A stretch of DNA of 64,000 bases from assembly GCF_033100795.1 (NCBI RefSeq), contig NZ_JAWLVI010000007.1:1-64000 (forward strand), read 5' to 3'. Below the pieces are notes generated by a model that worked only from the letters and a program-made list of their open reading frames with translations, searched no databases and was not told the origin of the DNA. Position numbers and translations under genes: made by a program. Below, piece by piece: positions 22,339 through 31,565 of the stretch (positions are counted from its first letter, which is position 1; every line of letters starts with the position of its first letter). The DNA comes from Pseudothioclava sp033100795. GTDB lineage: Bacteria; Pseudomonadota; Alphaproteobacteria; Rhodobacterales; Rhodobacteraceae.

Positions 22339-23874
22339 ATGGCGAAGAGCAGAGACCCGTTGGGCAAGGCAATCGGCCCGATTCTCTGGCGCCGCGAGAT
22401 GGTGGCATTTGTCCCCGCGGTTGGGCTTGCGTGGCTGTGGTTCGGGCTTGGGGTGATGATGCTTGTGGGGGTGACGGCGTTGGCTGTCGCATGGATGACG
22501 CGCCCTCTTTCTGCGCCCGATTTCGAGAATCAGCCTCCGCGTGACGGGGTGACCGGCTTGCCGCTGCGGGCTGAGGGAGAAACGATCCTGGAAGGTTTGC
22601 TGATCGAGGCGGAAAACACTGCACAAAGCACCGCGTGTCTTGTTGTCGGGGTGGACGGAGCCGAGGGGTTGGCGCATCAGCTGTCCCCCACCGAGTTTGA
22701 CGAAGTGCTTGGCAAAATAAGCGAGCGACTGGTTGATTCGTTACGGCACAAGGATAGGGTGGTTCGTCTTGAAGGCGCTAAGTTCGCTGTGATGCTGAAG
22801 CCGACGCCGCGTCCCGATCTTGAAAGCATGATTCAACTGTCCGGGCGCCTTCAATCGGCGGTATCTGACCCTGTTTCCATCGCCTATCGCGCGGTTTCGC
22901 TCACGCTTTATGTGGGATTTTGCCTGATGGGGCGTGCGCCGGAAGCAGGTGCGGTTGCGCTACTGGGTGCTGCCGAACTATCGGCCGAGGAGGCTGCGCG
23001 GAATGGTCCGAGAGCCATTCGGGCCTATTCGACCGAGATTTGCCAGTCGGCGGATGTCCGGTCGGCGCTTTCGTCCGAAGTGACGGCCGCTTTGGAAAAC
23101 GGGCAGGTCAGAGCCTATTTTGTGCCGCAGCTGTGCACGGATACGGGGCATGTCTCTGGAATGCAGGTCGTCCCGCGCTGGGTGCATGAGAGCCGCGGCG
23201 TTCTTCCGGAACAGGATCTGATGACTGCGTTGGAGGCGGCGGGGCTGCGCCAGCGGTTTGCCGAAGTTATGCTGTATCAAAGCTTTGCTGCATTACGGGC
23301 GTGGGAAGAGCGTGCTTTGAACTTGGGAGCGATCTCGCTGCCCGTTTCTGCTGAGCTGCTGAGCAACCCGAAAATGACAGAGCGTCTGCGCTGGGAATTT
23401 GACAGATTCGATGTTCTGCCGTCGCGAATCCGCCTGATCCTGCGTCATTCGGTTCTGCCCCTGATCGGTCAGGAAGTGGTATCGCGAAATTTGCGGGCAT
23501 GTGTTGCGCTTGGGTGCCAGATCGAGCTGTCTGGCTTTGGCAACGGTCAGGCTTCGGTCAGTTGCATCCGACGCTCGAACGCACAAAGGCTGCGCATCCA
23601 CCGGAGCTTCGTCGCGAATGTCGATAAAGACCCCGAGCAGCAGCGCCTCGTAGCTGCTCTGATTTCCCTCGCGGAAGGTTTGGGGCTAGAGACAATAGCC
23701 GAAGGCGTGCAGACCATAGGCGAACACTCGATGCTCGCCCAGCTTGGCTGCCAGCATGTGCAAGGAAAGGCGATCGCAGCCCCGATGCCTCTTGACGAGA
23801 CCTTCGACTGGTCGGAGCGGCATCTGGCCAAGCTGGCCGCAACCCCGATCCTGCAAACACGGCGCGGTGCGTAG
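22339..23874 (+). CDS. GGDEF-EAL protein with both domains degenerate
   Basis: The 511-residue protein has two N-terminal membrane helices (FVPAVGLAWLWFGLGVMML and an adjoining VTALAVAWM), a GGDEF-like domain and an EAL-like domain. The GGDEF signature position reads LEGAKFAVML, so the cyclase motif is lost. The EAL signature position reads GMQVVPRWV instead of EALLRW, the metal-binding DD is replaced by SGFGNG, and IAEGVQT replaces IAEGVET; the LKID lysine position is LRIH. Neither synthesis nor breakdown of c-di-GMP is expected. It may act as a c-di-GMP sensor or scaffold. It stands alone between ttcA and yidC. Confidence 0.85.
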   Translation: MAKSRDPLGKAIGPILWRREMVAFVPAVGLAWLWFGLGVMMLVGVTALAVAWMTRPLSAPDFENQPPRDGVTGLPLRAEGETILEGLLIEAENTAQSTACLVVGVDGAEGLAHQLSPTEFDEVLGKISERLVDSLRHKDRVVRLEGAKFAVMLKPTPRPDLESMIQLSGRLQSAVSDPVSIAYRAVSLTLYVGFCLMGRAPEAGAVALLGAAELSAEEAARNGPRAIRAYSTEICQSADVRSALSSEVTAALENGQVRAYFVPQLCTDTGHVSGMQVVPRWVHESRGVLPEQDLMTALEAAGLRQRFAEVMLYQSFAALRAWEERALNLGAISLPVSAELLSNPKMTERLRWEFDRFDVLPSRIRLILRHSVLPLIGQEVVSRNLRACVALGCQIELSGFGNGQASVSCIRRSNAQRLRIHRSFVANVDKDPEQQRLVAALISLAEGLGLETIAEGVQTIGEHSMLAQLGCQHVQGKAIAAPMPLDETFDWSERHLAKLAATPILQTRRGA

Positions 23875-24022
23875 CTCTCCGTTCGGCGTAGGGTCGCGAA
23901 ATCGGGCCATGTCGACGAAAACGGCAGGGCAAATGGATCTTCTCGGGAAAAAGCCTTGACCTTTGCTGCCCCCTTCTGTTGAACCTCCAGCAACCTTGGA
24001 CCGTCTGGTGGACCCCGATTTT

Positions 24023-25834
24023 ATGGATAATCAGAACAAAAACCTGATTCTCGCGACCGTTCTCTCGGCGCTGGTGCTGATCGTTTGGAGTTTTCTCTTC
24101 CCCGCGCCCGAAGCGCCTGCCCCTGCCGAAGCGGTGGCGGTCGAGCAAGGGGTATCCGTTCCCGCGCCGGTGACCGATGCCGCAACGGTGACAACCGCGC
24201 CGGCCCCTGCGCAAAGCGCCGTTGTAGACGCACCGCGTATCAAGATCGAAACGCCGCGCCTGACCGGCTCGATCTCGTTGATGGGCGGACGTTTGGATGA
24301 TCTGTCGCTCAAGGATTATAAAGAATCGCTCGACGAGGATTCCCCGCTCGTGCGCCTGCTTGCGCCGGTTGGCGGCGATGACCTGAATGCGGCCAAACCC
24401 TATTATGCGGTTTACGGCTGGTTGCCGACCGCAGGGCTGGATGCAGCACTTCTGCCAGGACCGCGCACGCTCTGGACGACCCCGGCGGATGCGACTTTGA
24501 CGCCGCAATCGCCCGTGACCCTCACTTGGGACAATGGCGCCGGGCTGATCTTCAAGCGCGAACTGTCGGTCGACGAGAACTACCTGTTCACCATCAAACA
24601 ATCAGTCGAGAACCGGACTGCCGCGCCCGTGCGGATCGCGCCCTACGGCATTATCGCACGCCACGGCATTCCCGAAAGCCGCCGCGTCTATGTGCTGCAC
24701 GAAGGCGCGGTTCGTATGTCGGACGGCAAACTTTCCGAAAAAGATTACAAAGACATTACCGATCTCGACGAGGTCGCGGGTGAAGGTCAGGCCAATAAGA
24801 CTGAGGTCGCCGAGGGTGGTTGGACCGGCTTTACCGACAAATACTGGATGACGACGCTGGCGCCGATGTCCGGCCCGTTTACTTCGGTTGTGAAATATGT
24901 CGCGGCGCTGGACATCTACCAGACCGAGACGCGCCTCCCCGTGATGGATGTCGCTGCTGGCGCCAGCACCTCGATCGAGACCCGCCTCTTCGCTGGCGCG
25001 AAAGAATGGGAAACGATCAAGCATTACGAAGAAGAGGTCGGCATTCAGGGCTTTGTGGATTCGATCGACTGGGGCTGGTTCTACTTCCTGACCAAGCCGA
25101 TGTTCCAGCTTCTGCACTGGCTTCATGGCGCGATCGGCAACATGGGTTGGGCGATTATCGCGCTGACCATAATCATCAAGGCGCTCGTCTTCCCGCTGGC
25201 GCGCAAATCCTACATCTCGATGGCGAAGATGAAGGAATTGCAGCCCGAGATGGAGAAACTCAAGGCCACGACGGGCGATGATCGCGCGAAACTGCAGCAG
25301 GGCATGATCGAGCTGTATAAGCGCGAAAAGGTAAACCCGGCTGCGGGCTGCCTGCCGATCCTGCTGCAAATCCCGATTTTCTTCTCACTCTACAAGGTGA
25401 TTTACGTCACGATCGAACTGTATCAGGCGCCGTGGCTTGGCTGGATTCGCGACCTCTCGGCGCCCGATCCAAGCTCGATCCTGAACCTCTTTGGCCTGCT
25501 GCCCTTCGCGGCGCCCGAGCAAGGTTCTCTGTTCTTCATGTTCAGCCTTGGTGTGCTGCCGATCCTGCTGGGCATCTCGATGTGGATGCAGCAAAAACTG
25601 AACCCGGCGCCCACCGATCAGACGCAAGCGATGATCATGGCGTGGATGCCTTGGGTGTTCATGTTCATGCTGGGCAGCTTTGCATCGGGCCTCGTGCTTT
25701 ACTGGATTGCGAACAACACGATCACGTTCCTCCAGCAGTACACGATCATGTCGATGCACGGAAAACGGCCTGATATCTTTGATAACATCAAAGCGAGCTT
25801 CAAAAAGCACTCGGCCGACAAACCGAAGCAATGA
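24023..25834 (+). CDS. yidC: Membrane protein insertase YidC
   Basis: The 603-residue inner-membrane insertase begins MDNQNKNLILATVLSALVLIVWSF, the first transmembrane helix, followed by a Pro/Ala-rich linker and the large periplasmic beta-domain (ITGS..., GWTGFTDKYWMTTLAP). The conserved 60KD_IMP core starts near WGWFYFLTKPMFQLLHWLHG and contains the cytoplasmic hairpin (KSYISMAKMKELQPEM), the conserved arginine-region helix NPAAGCLPILLQIPIFFSLYKVI and QTQAMIMAWMPWVFMFML. The frame opens at 23963, but the MDNQ start is family-typical. It overlaps the MOSC gene by 4 bp. Confidence 0.96.
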   Translation: MDNQNKNLILATVLSALVLIVWSFLFPAPEAPAPAEAVAVEQGVSVPAPVTDAATVTTAPAPAQSAVVDAPRIKIETPRLTGSISLMGGRLDDLSLKDYKESLDEDSPLVRLLAPVGGDDLNAAKPYYAVYGWLPTAGLDAALLPGPRTLWTTPADATLTPQSPVTLTWDNGAGLIFKRELSVDENYLFTIKQSVENRTAAPVRIAPYGIIARHGIPESRRVYVLHEGAVRMSDGKLSEKDYKDITDLDEVAGEGQANKTEVAEGGWTGFTDKYWMTTLAPMSGPFTSVVKYVAALDIYQTETRLPVMDVAAGASTSIETRLFAGAKEWETIKHYEEEVGIQGFVDSIDWGWFYFLTKPMFQLLHWLHGAIGNMGWAIIALTIIIKALVFPLARKSYISMAKMKELQPEMEKLKATTGDDRAKLQQGMIELYKREKVNPAAGCLPILLQIPIFFSLYKVIYVTIELYQAPWLGWIRDLSAPDPSSILNLFGLLPFAAPEQGSLFFMFSLGVLPILLGISMWMQQKLNPAPTDQTQAMIMAWMPWVFMFMLGSFASGLVLYWIANNTITFLQQYTIMSMHGKRPDIFDNIKASFKKHSADKPKQ

Positions 25835-26622
25835 CGGCACAACTGGCCCATATCATACGCCACCCGATCAAGTCGGTCGGCTATGAGGAAATCGAAAGCG
25901 CGCCCCTGCAAGAGGGGCGCGCTCTGCCTTTTGACCGGATCTGGGCGATCTCGCACGAGGGGGCCGAGTTCGACGGGCCGCTCGACCATTGGGCGGCGAA
26001 GCGGAACTTCCTGCGCGGCGCCGCAGCGCCCGAGCTGATGGCGATAACCGCGCAGACGANCGCAGCGCCCGAGCTGATGGCGATAACCGCGCAGACGACC
26101 AACGAAGGGATCATGCTCAACCATCCCGGTCAGTGGCACGCGCTGTTCGACCCCACCAAGCCTGAGGATTGCGTCAAGCTGATCGAATGGGTGCGCCCGT
26201 TCTGGCCGCTGAACCGCCCCGCGCTGCGGGCGGTCGAACGGGTTGCCGATGTCACCTTGGGCGATATGGAAGCGCCTTATATTTCGATCCTGTCGCTTGG
26301 CTCGCTTGATCGGCTGTCCGAAGCCGCGGGCGCGCCCGTGTCGATGCATCGCTTTCGTGGCAACCTTTGGGTTTCGGGCTGGGAGGCAGGTGCCGAGCGG
26401 GATCTGATCGGGCGGCGCCTTCGCATCGACGAGGCCGAGCTGGAGGTCGTCATGCCGATCACCCGCTGCCGCGCCACCTGCGCCAACCCCGAAACCGGCG
26501 CGGAAGACATGAAAACGCTTGAGCTGCTCCAGTCGATCTGGGGCGATACGCAATTCGGCCTTTACGCCAAGGTTGTTCGCGCTGGCGAAGTTCTGACCGG
26601 CGATACCGTGGAGATACTCTGA
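25831..26622 (+). CDS. MOSC-domain protein (sequence contains an assembly join)
   Basis: The protein has an N-terminal MOSC_N beta-barrel (LAHIIRHPIKSVGYEE) and a MOSC domain with RFRGNLWVSGWEAG, MPITRCRATCANPETG and a terminal VLTGDTVEIL. The cysteine in TRCRAT is the likely molybdenum-cofactor ligand, as in mARC/YcbX proteins, which reduce N-hydroxylated compounds; the substrate here is unknown. The coding sequence as given contains one N at 26060 and a 13-residue duplication around it (AAPELMAITAQT twice), almost certainly an assembly error; the true protein should be about 250 residues. The start overlaps the yidC stop and the stop overlaps the engB start. Confidence 0.9.
   Translation: MTAQLAHIIRHPIKSVGYEEIESAPLQEGRALPFDRIWAISHEGAEFDGPLDHWAAKRNFLRGAAAPELMAITAQTXAAPELMAITAQTTNEGIMLNHPGQWHALFDPTKPEDCVKLIEWVRPFWPLNRPALRAVERVADVTLGDMEAPYISILSLGSLDRLSEAAGAPVSMHRFRGNLWVSGWEAGAERDLIGRRLRIDEAELEVVMPITRCRATCANPETGAEDMKTLELLQSIWGDTQFGLYAKVVRAGEVLTGDTVEIL
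26022..26098. repeat. 38-bp direct duplication flanking an N: unmerged contig overlap
   Basis: The 38 bases 26022-26059 and 26061-26098 are identical and separated by one N at 26060. The period is 39 bp so the reading frame is preserved. This is what results when two contigs with overlapping ends are scaffolded without merging. Confidence 0.9.
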
Positions 26623-27272
26623 TGGAGCTTCAGTTCCAGATCACCCCCGAACCCGACGAGTTTGCCCGCGAAAAGGGGCGGCTTTTGTTTGCGGCCCCCG
26701 TCGAGTTTCTGAAGGGCGTTGTTGCGATGAACGGGCTGCCGCCTGCGGACCGGATCGAGGTCTGCTTTGCGGGGCGCTCGAATGTCGGGAAAAGCTCGCT
26801 GATTAATGCGCTGACGGGCCGCAAGAACCTTGCGCGTGCCTCGAACACGCCGGGCCGGACGCAGGAGATCAACTTTTTCACCACGCAGGACGGCCCCTAT
26901 CTGGTGGACCTTCCGGGCTATGGCTTTGCACAGGCGCCGGTCGCGGTGGTGAAAAAATGGCAGGCGCTGCTGAAAAGCTATCTCTCGGGGCGGGCAACGC
27001 TGCGCCGGGTCTTTGTGCTGATCGACGCGCGCCACGGGATCAAGGATGTCGATGACGAGATCCTGACGCTTCTGGATCGCTCGGCGGTGACGTTTCAGGT
27101 CGTGCTGACCAAGCTTGATAAGATCAAGACAAGCGAGCACCCGAAGCTTCTGGAGCAGGTGAAAGGTGCGCTGCAAAAGCATACCGCCGCCTACCCCGAG
27201 ATCGTGATGACCTCGTCCGAAAAAGGCGAGGGGATCGCCACCTTGCGCGCGATTATCGCGGGACTTGAGTAG
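26622..27272 (+). CDS. engB: Ribosome biogenesis GTP-binding protein EngB (YihA/YsxC)
   Basis: The 216-residue GTPase has G1 AGRSNVGKSSLINALTG, G2 region NTPGRTQEINFF, G3 DLPGYGFAQ, G4 TKLDKI and G5 TSSEKGEG. This is the EngB subfamily of the TrmE-Era-like GTPases, needed for 50S subunit assembly. The ATG uses the last base of the MOSC stop codon (TGATG), so it belongs to the yidC-MOSC-engB transcript. Length and motifs are normal. Confidence 0.96.
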   Translation: MELQFQITPEPDEFAREKGRLLFAAPVEFLKGVVAMNGLPPADRIEVCFAGRSNVGKSSLINALTGRKNLARASNTPGRTQEINFFTTQDGPYLVDLPGYGFAQAPVAVVKKWQALLKSYLSGRATLRRVFVLIDARHGIKDVDDEILTLLDRSAVTFQVVLTKLDKIKTSEHPKLLEQVKGALQKHTAAYPEIVMTSSEKGEGIATLRAIIAGLE

Positions 27273-27287
27273 CGCCAGAGCGGCCGG

Positions 27288-28025
27288 TCAGACATGCTGA
27301 CCGGCGTTCACCTCGATCTCGGTTCCGGTGACATAGCTCGACGCATCCGAGCACAGGAACCAGATCACATCCGCCACTTCCGAGGGCTGACCAAGCCGGC
27401 GCAGCGGTAGCCCTTCGACGATTTTCTCGGTGCCGGGGGACAGGATCGAGGTTTCGATCTCGCCCGGCGCGATGGCATTGACGCGCACCCCCAAGGGGCC
27501 GAAATCATGCGCCATTTCGCGCGTCAGCGCCTTGAGAGCGGCTTTTGATGTCGCATAGGCGGCACCCGCGAACGGGTGCACGCGCGATCCCGCGATCGAG
27601 GTCACATTCACCACCGATCCTTTCACCGCCGACAGCTCGGCCTTTAGCCCCCGTGCCAGCACGATCGAGGCGAAGAAATTGACGTGGAACACCTGTCCCC
27701 AAGTGCTGAGATCGGTGTCGAGCGTGTTCAGCCGCGACCCGCCTTCGCCTTTGGGTGAAATGCCTGCGTTATTCACCAGCGCGTGCAGCTTTCCATCCAG
27801 CCGATTACGAATCTCATCAATTGAGGCGATGGTTTTCTTCGGGTCAGCCAGATCAAGAACGATATGATCCTCGCGTCCGCCCCCCCACGGGCATTGCTCG
27901 GGGAAGGGTTGACGCGAGCAGGTAATCACCCGCCATCCCTCGCGCGCGAATTTCTTGACCGTGGCGTGGCCGATGCCCCGGCTTGCCCCTGTCAACAACA
28001 TCACCTTGCGTTCGTCTTGTGCCAT
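27288..28025 (-). CDS. Short-chain dehydrogenase/reductase (SDR)
   Basis: The 245-residue Rossmann-fold oxidoreductase has the cofactor-binding TGASRGIGHATVK near the start, NNAG at about 97, a catalytic serine in VNVTSIAGSR and the YATSK motif (Tyr and Lys catalytic), then VRVNAIAPGEIET. It probably uses NAD(P)H to reduce or oxidise an alcohol/ketone; the substrate cannot be told. The ORF opens further upstream, but ATG 28025 is preceded by CCGGAGGGG. It converges on engB (15 bp apart) and is divergent from argB. Confidence 0.9.
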   Translation of the reverse strand: MAQDERKVMLLTGASRGIGHATVKKFAREGWRVITCSRQPFPEQCPWGGGREDHIVLDLADPKKTIASIDEIRNRLDGKLHALVNNAGISPKGEGGSRLNTLDTDLSTWGQVFHVNFFASIVLARGLKAELSAVKGSVVNVTSIAGSRVHPFAGAAYATSKAALKALTREMAHDFGPLGVRVNAIAPGEIETSILSPGTEKIVEGLPLRRLGQPSEVADVIWFLCSDASSYVTGTEIEVNAGQHV

Positions 28026-28149
28026 CTGCCCCTCCGGATCGCTTGACCTTGTTCTAGCGCGTCTTTTCCGCCCTGCAAGCGCGGACCCCTTGGCAGTGCG
28101 CGTCGAAGTGCTTAACACTAGCCTTCGCACCCCACCCGAGACGAGCGCC

Positions 28150-29043
28150 ATGAGAAAGCTGACGATGAACCGAGACTGGATCGCCACCGCACGGACCCTG
28201 AACGAGGCCTTGCCTTACCTGCAACGCTATACCGGCGCGGTTGTCGTCGTGAAATTCGGCGGGAATGCCATGGGCGACGAGGCCGCGATGGCCGATTTTG
28301 CCCGTGACATCGTGCTGATGCGGCAGGTGGGTATTTATCCGGTTGTGGTGCATGGCGGCGGCCCGATGATCAATGACATGCTGGGTAAGCTGGGGATCGA
28401 GAGCCAATGGGTGCGCGGCAAGCGCGTAACCGATCAGGCAACGGTCGAAGTGGTCGAGATGGTTCTGGCGGGGCTTGTAAACAAGCGCATCGTGCAGGCG
28501 ATCAACGATCAGGGGGGCCGCGCGGTTGGCATTTCGGGCAAGGACGATGACCTGATGGTCTGCGTGGCTGACGATCCGGAGCTTGGCTTTGTCGGGCGTC
28601 CGGTCGAGATGAACGTGCAGGTGATCCGCGATTTGTATAACGCGGGCATCATTCCGGTGATCGCGCCCGTCGCGACCGGCGAGAACGATAACGAGACCTT
28701 CAACGTTAACGGCGACACGGCTGCGGGCGCGATTGCAGGTGCGCTTCAGGCCGACCGCCTGTTGCTGCTGACCGATGTCGCGGGCGTCAAGAACAAATCG
28801 GGCGAAGTTATCACCCAGATGAGCCCCGCCGAAGTGCGCGAGATGATCGAAGACGGCACTATCGCGGGCGGTATGATCCCGAAAACCGAAACCGCGCTTA
28901 AGGCGGTTGAGGAGGGCGTGCGCGCCGTGGTCATTCTGGATGGCCGCGTGCCCAATGCCTGCCTGCTGGAGCTGTTCACCGAACATGGCGCGGGGTCGAT
29001 GATCCGGTCGACCGCGCCGCGCGTTGTGCCGCAACACCCATGA
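28150..29043 (+). CDS. argB: Acetylglutamate kinase
   Basis: The 297-residue enzyme phosphorylates N-acetylglutamate in arginine synthesis. The amino-acid-kinase family motifs are present: VVVKFGGNAMG, VVVHGGGPMINDML, GISGKDDDLM, NVNGDTAAGAIAGAL (substrate and ATP site) and TETALKAVEEGV with GGMIPK. It starts at ATG 28150 (MRKLTMNRDW) or the ATG at 28165. The N-terminal part carries the helix typical of arginine-regulated hexameric enzymes. The stop overlaps the next start (ATGA). Confidence 0.97.
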   Translation: MRKLTMNRDWIATARTLNEALPYLQRYTGAVVVVKFGGNAMGDEAAMADFARDIVLMRQVGIYPVVVHGGGPMINDMLGKLGIESQWVRGKRVTDQATVEVVEMVLAGLVNKRIVQAINDQGGRAVGISGKDDDLMVCVADDPELGFVGRPVEMNVQVIRDLYNAGIIPVIAPVATGENDNETFNVNGDTAAGAIAGALQADRLLLLTDVAGVKNKSGEVITQMSPAEVREMIEDGTIAGGMIPKTETALKAVEEGVRAVVILDGRVPNACLLELFTEHGAGSMIRSTAPRVVPQHP

Positions 29044-29657
29044 TCGGGGCATTGAACGCCGCGCTCGCGGATGAGCGCCTGTATGTGTCTGCCTCTCTTT
29101 ATCAAGAGGGCGAGACGATCTATTTACTCTCGCCCGCCGAGCCGGGTTTCTGGCCCAATTTCACGGCGAGCGCCGAGTTCAACGATGGTGCGCGCCAGCC
29201 CTTGGACCGCTGGTCGGAGCGCGTGATCGGCCCCGTCGCCAAGGCGTTCGATGGGCGCGCGCTTTACCCGTTTGGCGAGCCGCGCACCCCGTTTGTGCCG
29301 TTGATTCTCGGGTCTGGTCAGGCGTTTAGCTCTCCGATCTTCTTTATGGTCCACGAGAAAATGGGGCTGCTGGCCTCGTATCGCGGGGCAATCGCGATCC
29401 CCGGCGAACACGAATTGCTGCCAATCGTCACATCGCCTTGCGAGGGTTGCGATGAACCCTGCTTGGCTGCGTGCCCGATTTCGGCCTTCTCTGCCGAGGG
29501 CTATGACGTGAAATCCTGCTACGCCTATCTGGATGGCGAGGGCAGCGAAGGCTGCACTTCTGGCGGTTGCCTCTCTCGTCGGGCTTGCCCGGCAAGCCAA
29601 GGCTATGGCAGGCTACCGGAACAATCTGCTTGGCACATGAGGCAAAGGCTAAAATGA
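29040..29657 (+). CDS. Ferredoxin-like protein of unknown role
   Basis: The 205-residue protein has a C-terminal cysteine motif SPCEGCDEPCLAACPISAF, typical of one 4Fe-4S cluster, and further cysteines in DVKSCYAYL, GCTSGGCLSRRACP. That extra set might bind a second cluster. The N-terminal 130 residues are not a known catalytic domain; part resembles the QueG/ferredoxin-like fold region. Similar genes lie beside argB in related genomes, which I recall only in general terms. It is translationally coupled to argB and to the phosphatase gene (ATGA overlaps at both ends). Confidence 0.75.
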   Translation: MIGALNAALADERLYVSASLYQEGETIYLLSPAEPGFWPNFTASAEFNDGARQPLDRWSERVIGPVAKAFDGRALYPFGEPRTPFVPLILGSGQAFSSPIFFMVHEKMGLLASYRGAIAIPGEHELLPIVTSPCEGCDEPCLAACPISAFSAEGYDVKSCYAYLDGEGSEGCTSGGCLSRRACPASQGYGRLPEQSAWHMRQRLK

Positions 29658-30172
29658 CACCACTTGGACATCGCCGCTTGATACTGACCCGCCACGCGAA
29701 ATCGAGCTGGGATGATCCGGTAATGGAAGACATCGACCGCCCGCTGAATGCGCGCGGTCAGGCGGCGGCGCGCGAGCTGGGGGATTTCCTTGCCTCGCGC
29801 GGGCTTGAGCCTGAAGAGGTCATGTGCTCGACCGCGCGGCGCACGCGCGAAACATGGGACGGGGTTGCCTCGGCGGTGATCGAGACGCGCCCCGAGATCA
29901 CATTCGTCGAAAGCCTGTATCACGCTTCGCCCTTCATGCTGCTCGAGGTTCTCAAAACCGCCAGCGCGCCGACGGTGATGATGATCGCGCATAATCCGGG
30001 GATTGCGGAATTCGCCGCGATGCTGCCCGCGCAGCCGATCTATAACCCCGATTTTCGCAAATATCCCACCTGCGCCACTCTGATCGTCGATTTTCAGATC
30101 GAGGACTGGAGCGACCTTCAAGCCGGTCAAGGAAGCGTGCTGGAATTTTTCACCCCGTCGGGGCGCGGCTGA
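29654..30172 (+). CDS. Histidine phosphatase family protein (SixA-like)
   Basis: The 172-residue protein starts MTPLGHRRLILTRHAKSSWD, with the RHG catalytic motif in the form TRHAKSSW, then DRPLNARGQAAA and STARRTRET. IAHNPGIAEFA carries the second catalytic histidine. It has the compact single-domain size of SixA, which removes phosphate from phosphohistidine in phosphorelay proteins; other family members use sugar phosphates, so the target is open. It is coupled by ATGA to the preceding gene and lies 17 bp before trpB. Confidence 0.85.
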   Translation: MTPLGHRRLILTRHAKSSWDDPVMEDIDRPLNARGQAAARELGDFLASRGLEPEEVMCSTARRTRETWDGVASAVIETRPEITFVESLYHASPFMLLEVLKTASAPTVMMIAHNPGIAEFAAMLPAQPIYNPDFRKYPTCATLIVDFQIEDWSDLQAGQGSVLEFFTPSGRG

Positions 30173-30189
30173 TACCTAGAGGAGGAATT

Positions 30190-31392
30190 ATGGGTTATCT
30201 GAAATCGACACCGAACAAGGACGGCTTTTTCGGTGAGTATGGCGGCGCGGAACTGCCGCCGCCGCTGGTCCCGCATTTCAAGGAAATCACCGAGGCCTAT
30301 GACCGGATCGCGCACTCGGCCGAGTTCGTCCGCGACCTGCGCTATATCCGCAAGCATTTTCAGGGCCGCCCGACGCCAATCAGCTATCTGAAAAACCTGT
30401 CGGATGATTGCGGCGGCGCGCAGATCTACGCCAAGCGCGAGGATCTGAACCACACCGGCGCGCATAAGCTTAATCACTGCATGGCCGAGGCGCTTCTGGC
30501 CAAGTTCATGGGCAAGACCAAGCTGATGGCCGAGACCGGCGCGGGCCAGCATGGTGTCGCGCTGGCGACGGCGGCGGCCTATTTCGGGCTGGAATGCGAA
30601 ATTCACATGGGCGAGATCGACATCGCCAAAGAGGCGCCGAACGTCACGCGCATGAAGCTGTTGGGCGCGACCGTGGTGCCCGTGGGCTTTGGCGGGCGTT
30701 CGCTGAAAGAGGCGGTGGATAGCTGCTTCCAAAGCTATGTCGCGCAGGCCGATACCGCGCTGTTCGCGATCGGCTCGGTTGTGGGGCCGCATCCTTTCCC
30801 GCGCATGGTGCGCGATTTCCAGCATGTTGTCGGTATCGAGGCGCGCGAGCAGTTCCTTGAGATGACAGGCGATCTGCCCGACATCGTTGCGGCCTGCGTT
30901 GGTGGTGGATCGAACGCGATGGGCCTGTTCGCGGGCTTTATCGAGGATAAGGACGTCGCCCTTTATGGCGTTGAACCCAGCGGCACCTCGTCGAAGCTGG
31001 GCGACCACGCGGCCACCATCACCTATGGCGAAGATGGCATGATCCACGGTTTCCGCACGATGGTTCTGCATGACGCGAACGGCGATCCGGCGCCCGTGCA
31101 TACGGTCGCTTCGGGGCTGGATTATCCGGGCGTTGGCCCCGAGCACGCGCATCTTTATCGCACGGGCAAGGCCAATTACACGACCGCTGATGACAAAGAG
31201 GCGCTCAACGCGTTCTATCAGTTGTCGCGCCGCGAGGGGATCATCCCCGCGCTCGAAAGCGCCCACGCGGTCGCCTTTGCCATGCGCGAGGCGAAAAACC
31301 ATCCGGGCAAGACGATCTTGCTGAACCTTTCGGGGCGCGGCGACAAGGACATCGACTACGTCACCGAAACCTACGGCTTTGGCGAAAGCTAA
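30190..31392 (+). CDS. trpB: Tryptophan synthase beta chain
   Basis: The 400-residue PLP enzyme condenses indole with serine. AKREDLNHTGAHKLNHCM contains the PLP lysine (HK). AETGAGQHG, CVGGGSNAMG (phosphate binding), GLDYPGVGPEHA and LSGRGDKD are all present and normal. AGGAGGAATT lies just before the ATG. The trpA and trpF genes are not adjacent here. A stem-loop at 31413 may terminate the transcript. Confidence 0.97.
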   Translation: MGYLKSTPNKDGFFGEYGGAELPPPLVPHFKEITEAYDRIAHSAEFVRDLRYIRKHFQGRPTPISYLKNLSDDCGGAQIYAKREDLNHTGAHKLNHCMAEALLAKFMGKTKLMAETGAGQHGVALATAAAYFGLECEIHMGEIDIAKEAPNVTRMKLLGATVVPVGFGGRSLKEAVDSCFQSYVAQADTALFAIGSVVGPHPFPRMVRDFQHVVGIEAREQFLEMTGDLPDIVAACVGGGSNAMGLFAGFIEDKDVALYGVEPSGTSSKLGDHAATITYGEDGMIHGFRTMVLHDANGDPAPVHTVASGLDYPGVGPEHAHLYRTGKANYTTADDKEALNAFYQLSRREGIIPALESAHAVAFAMREAKNHPGKTILLNLSGRGDKDIDYVTETYGFGES

Positions 31393-31412
31393 GGCTGGCT
31401 GAGCCGAAATTG

Positions 31413-31442
31413 AACGGCCCCTGCGTTTGCGGGGGCCGTTTG
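31413..31442 (+). terminator. Probable terminator after trpB
   Basis: AACGGCCCC (31413-31421) pairs with GGGGCCGTT (31432-31440) around TGCGTTTGCG. The T-run is short (TTT then GCATT), so strength is uncertain. Confidence 0.55.
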
Positions 31443-31565
31443 CATTGATGCGGGGATTATTTTCGCCGCGCTATCATCATCGGATCACCCCGCCCGAGCC
31501 ATTCTTTGGCCCGATTTGACCGTGAAATTGGGGTTAACAGCCGCACCGCCAGCGAGGAGGACCAG

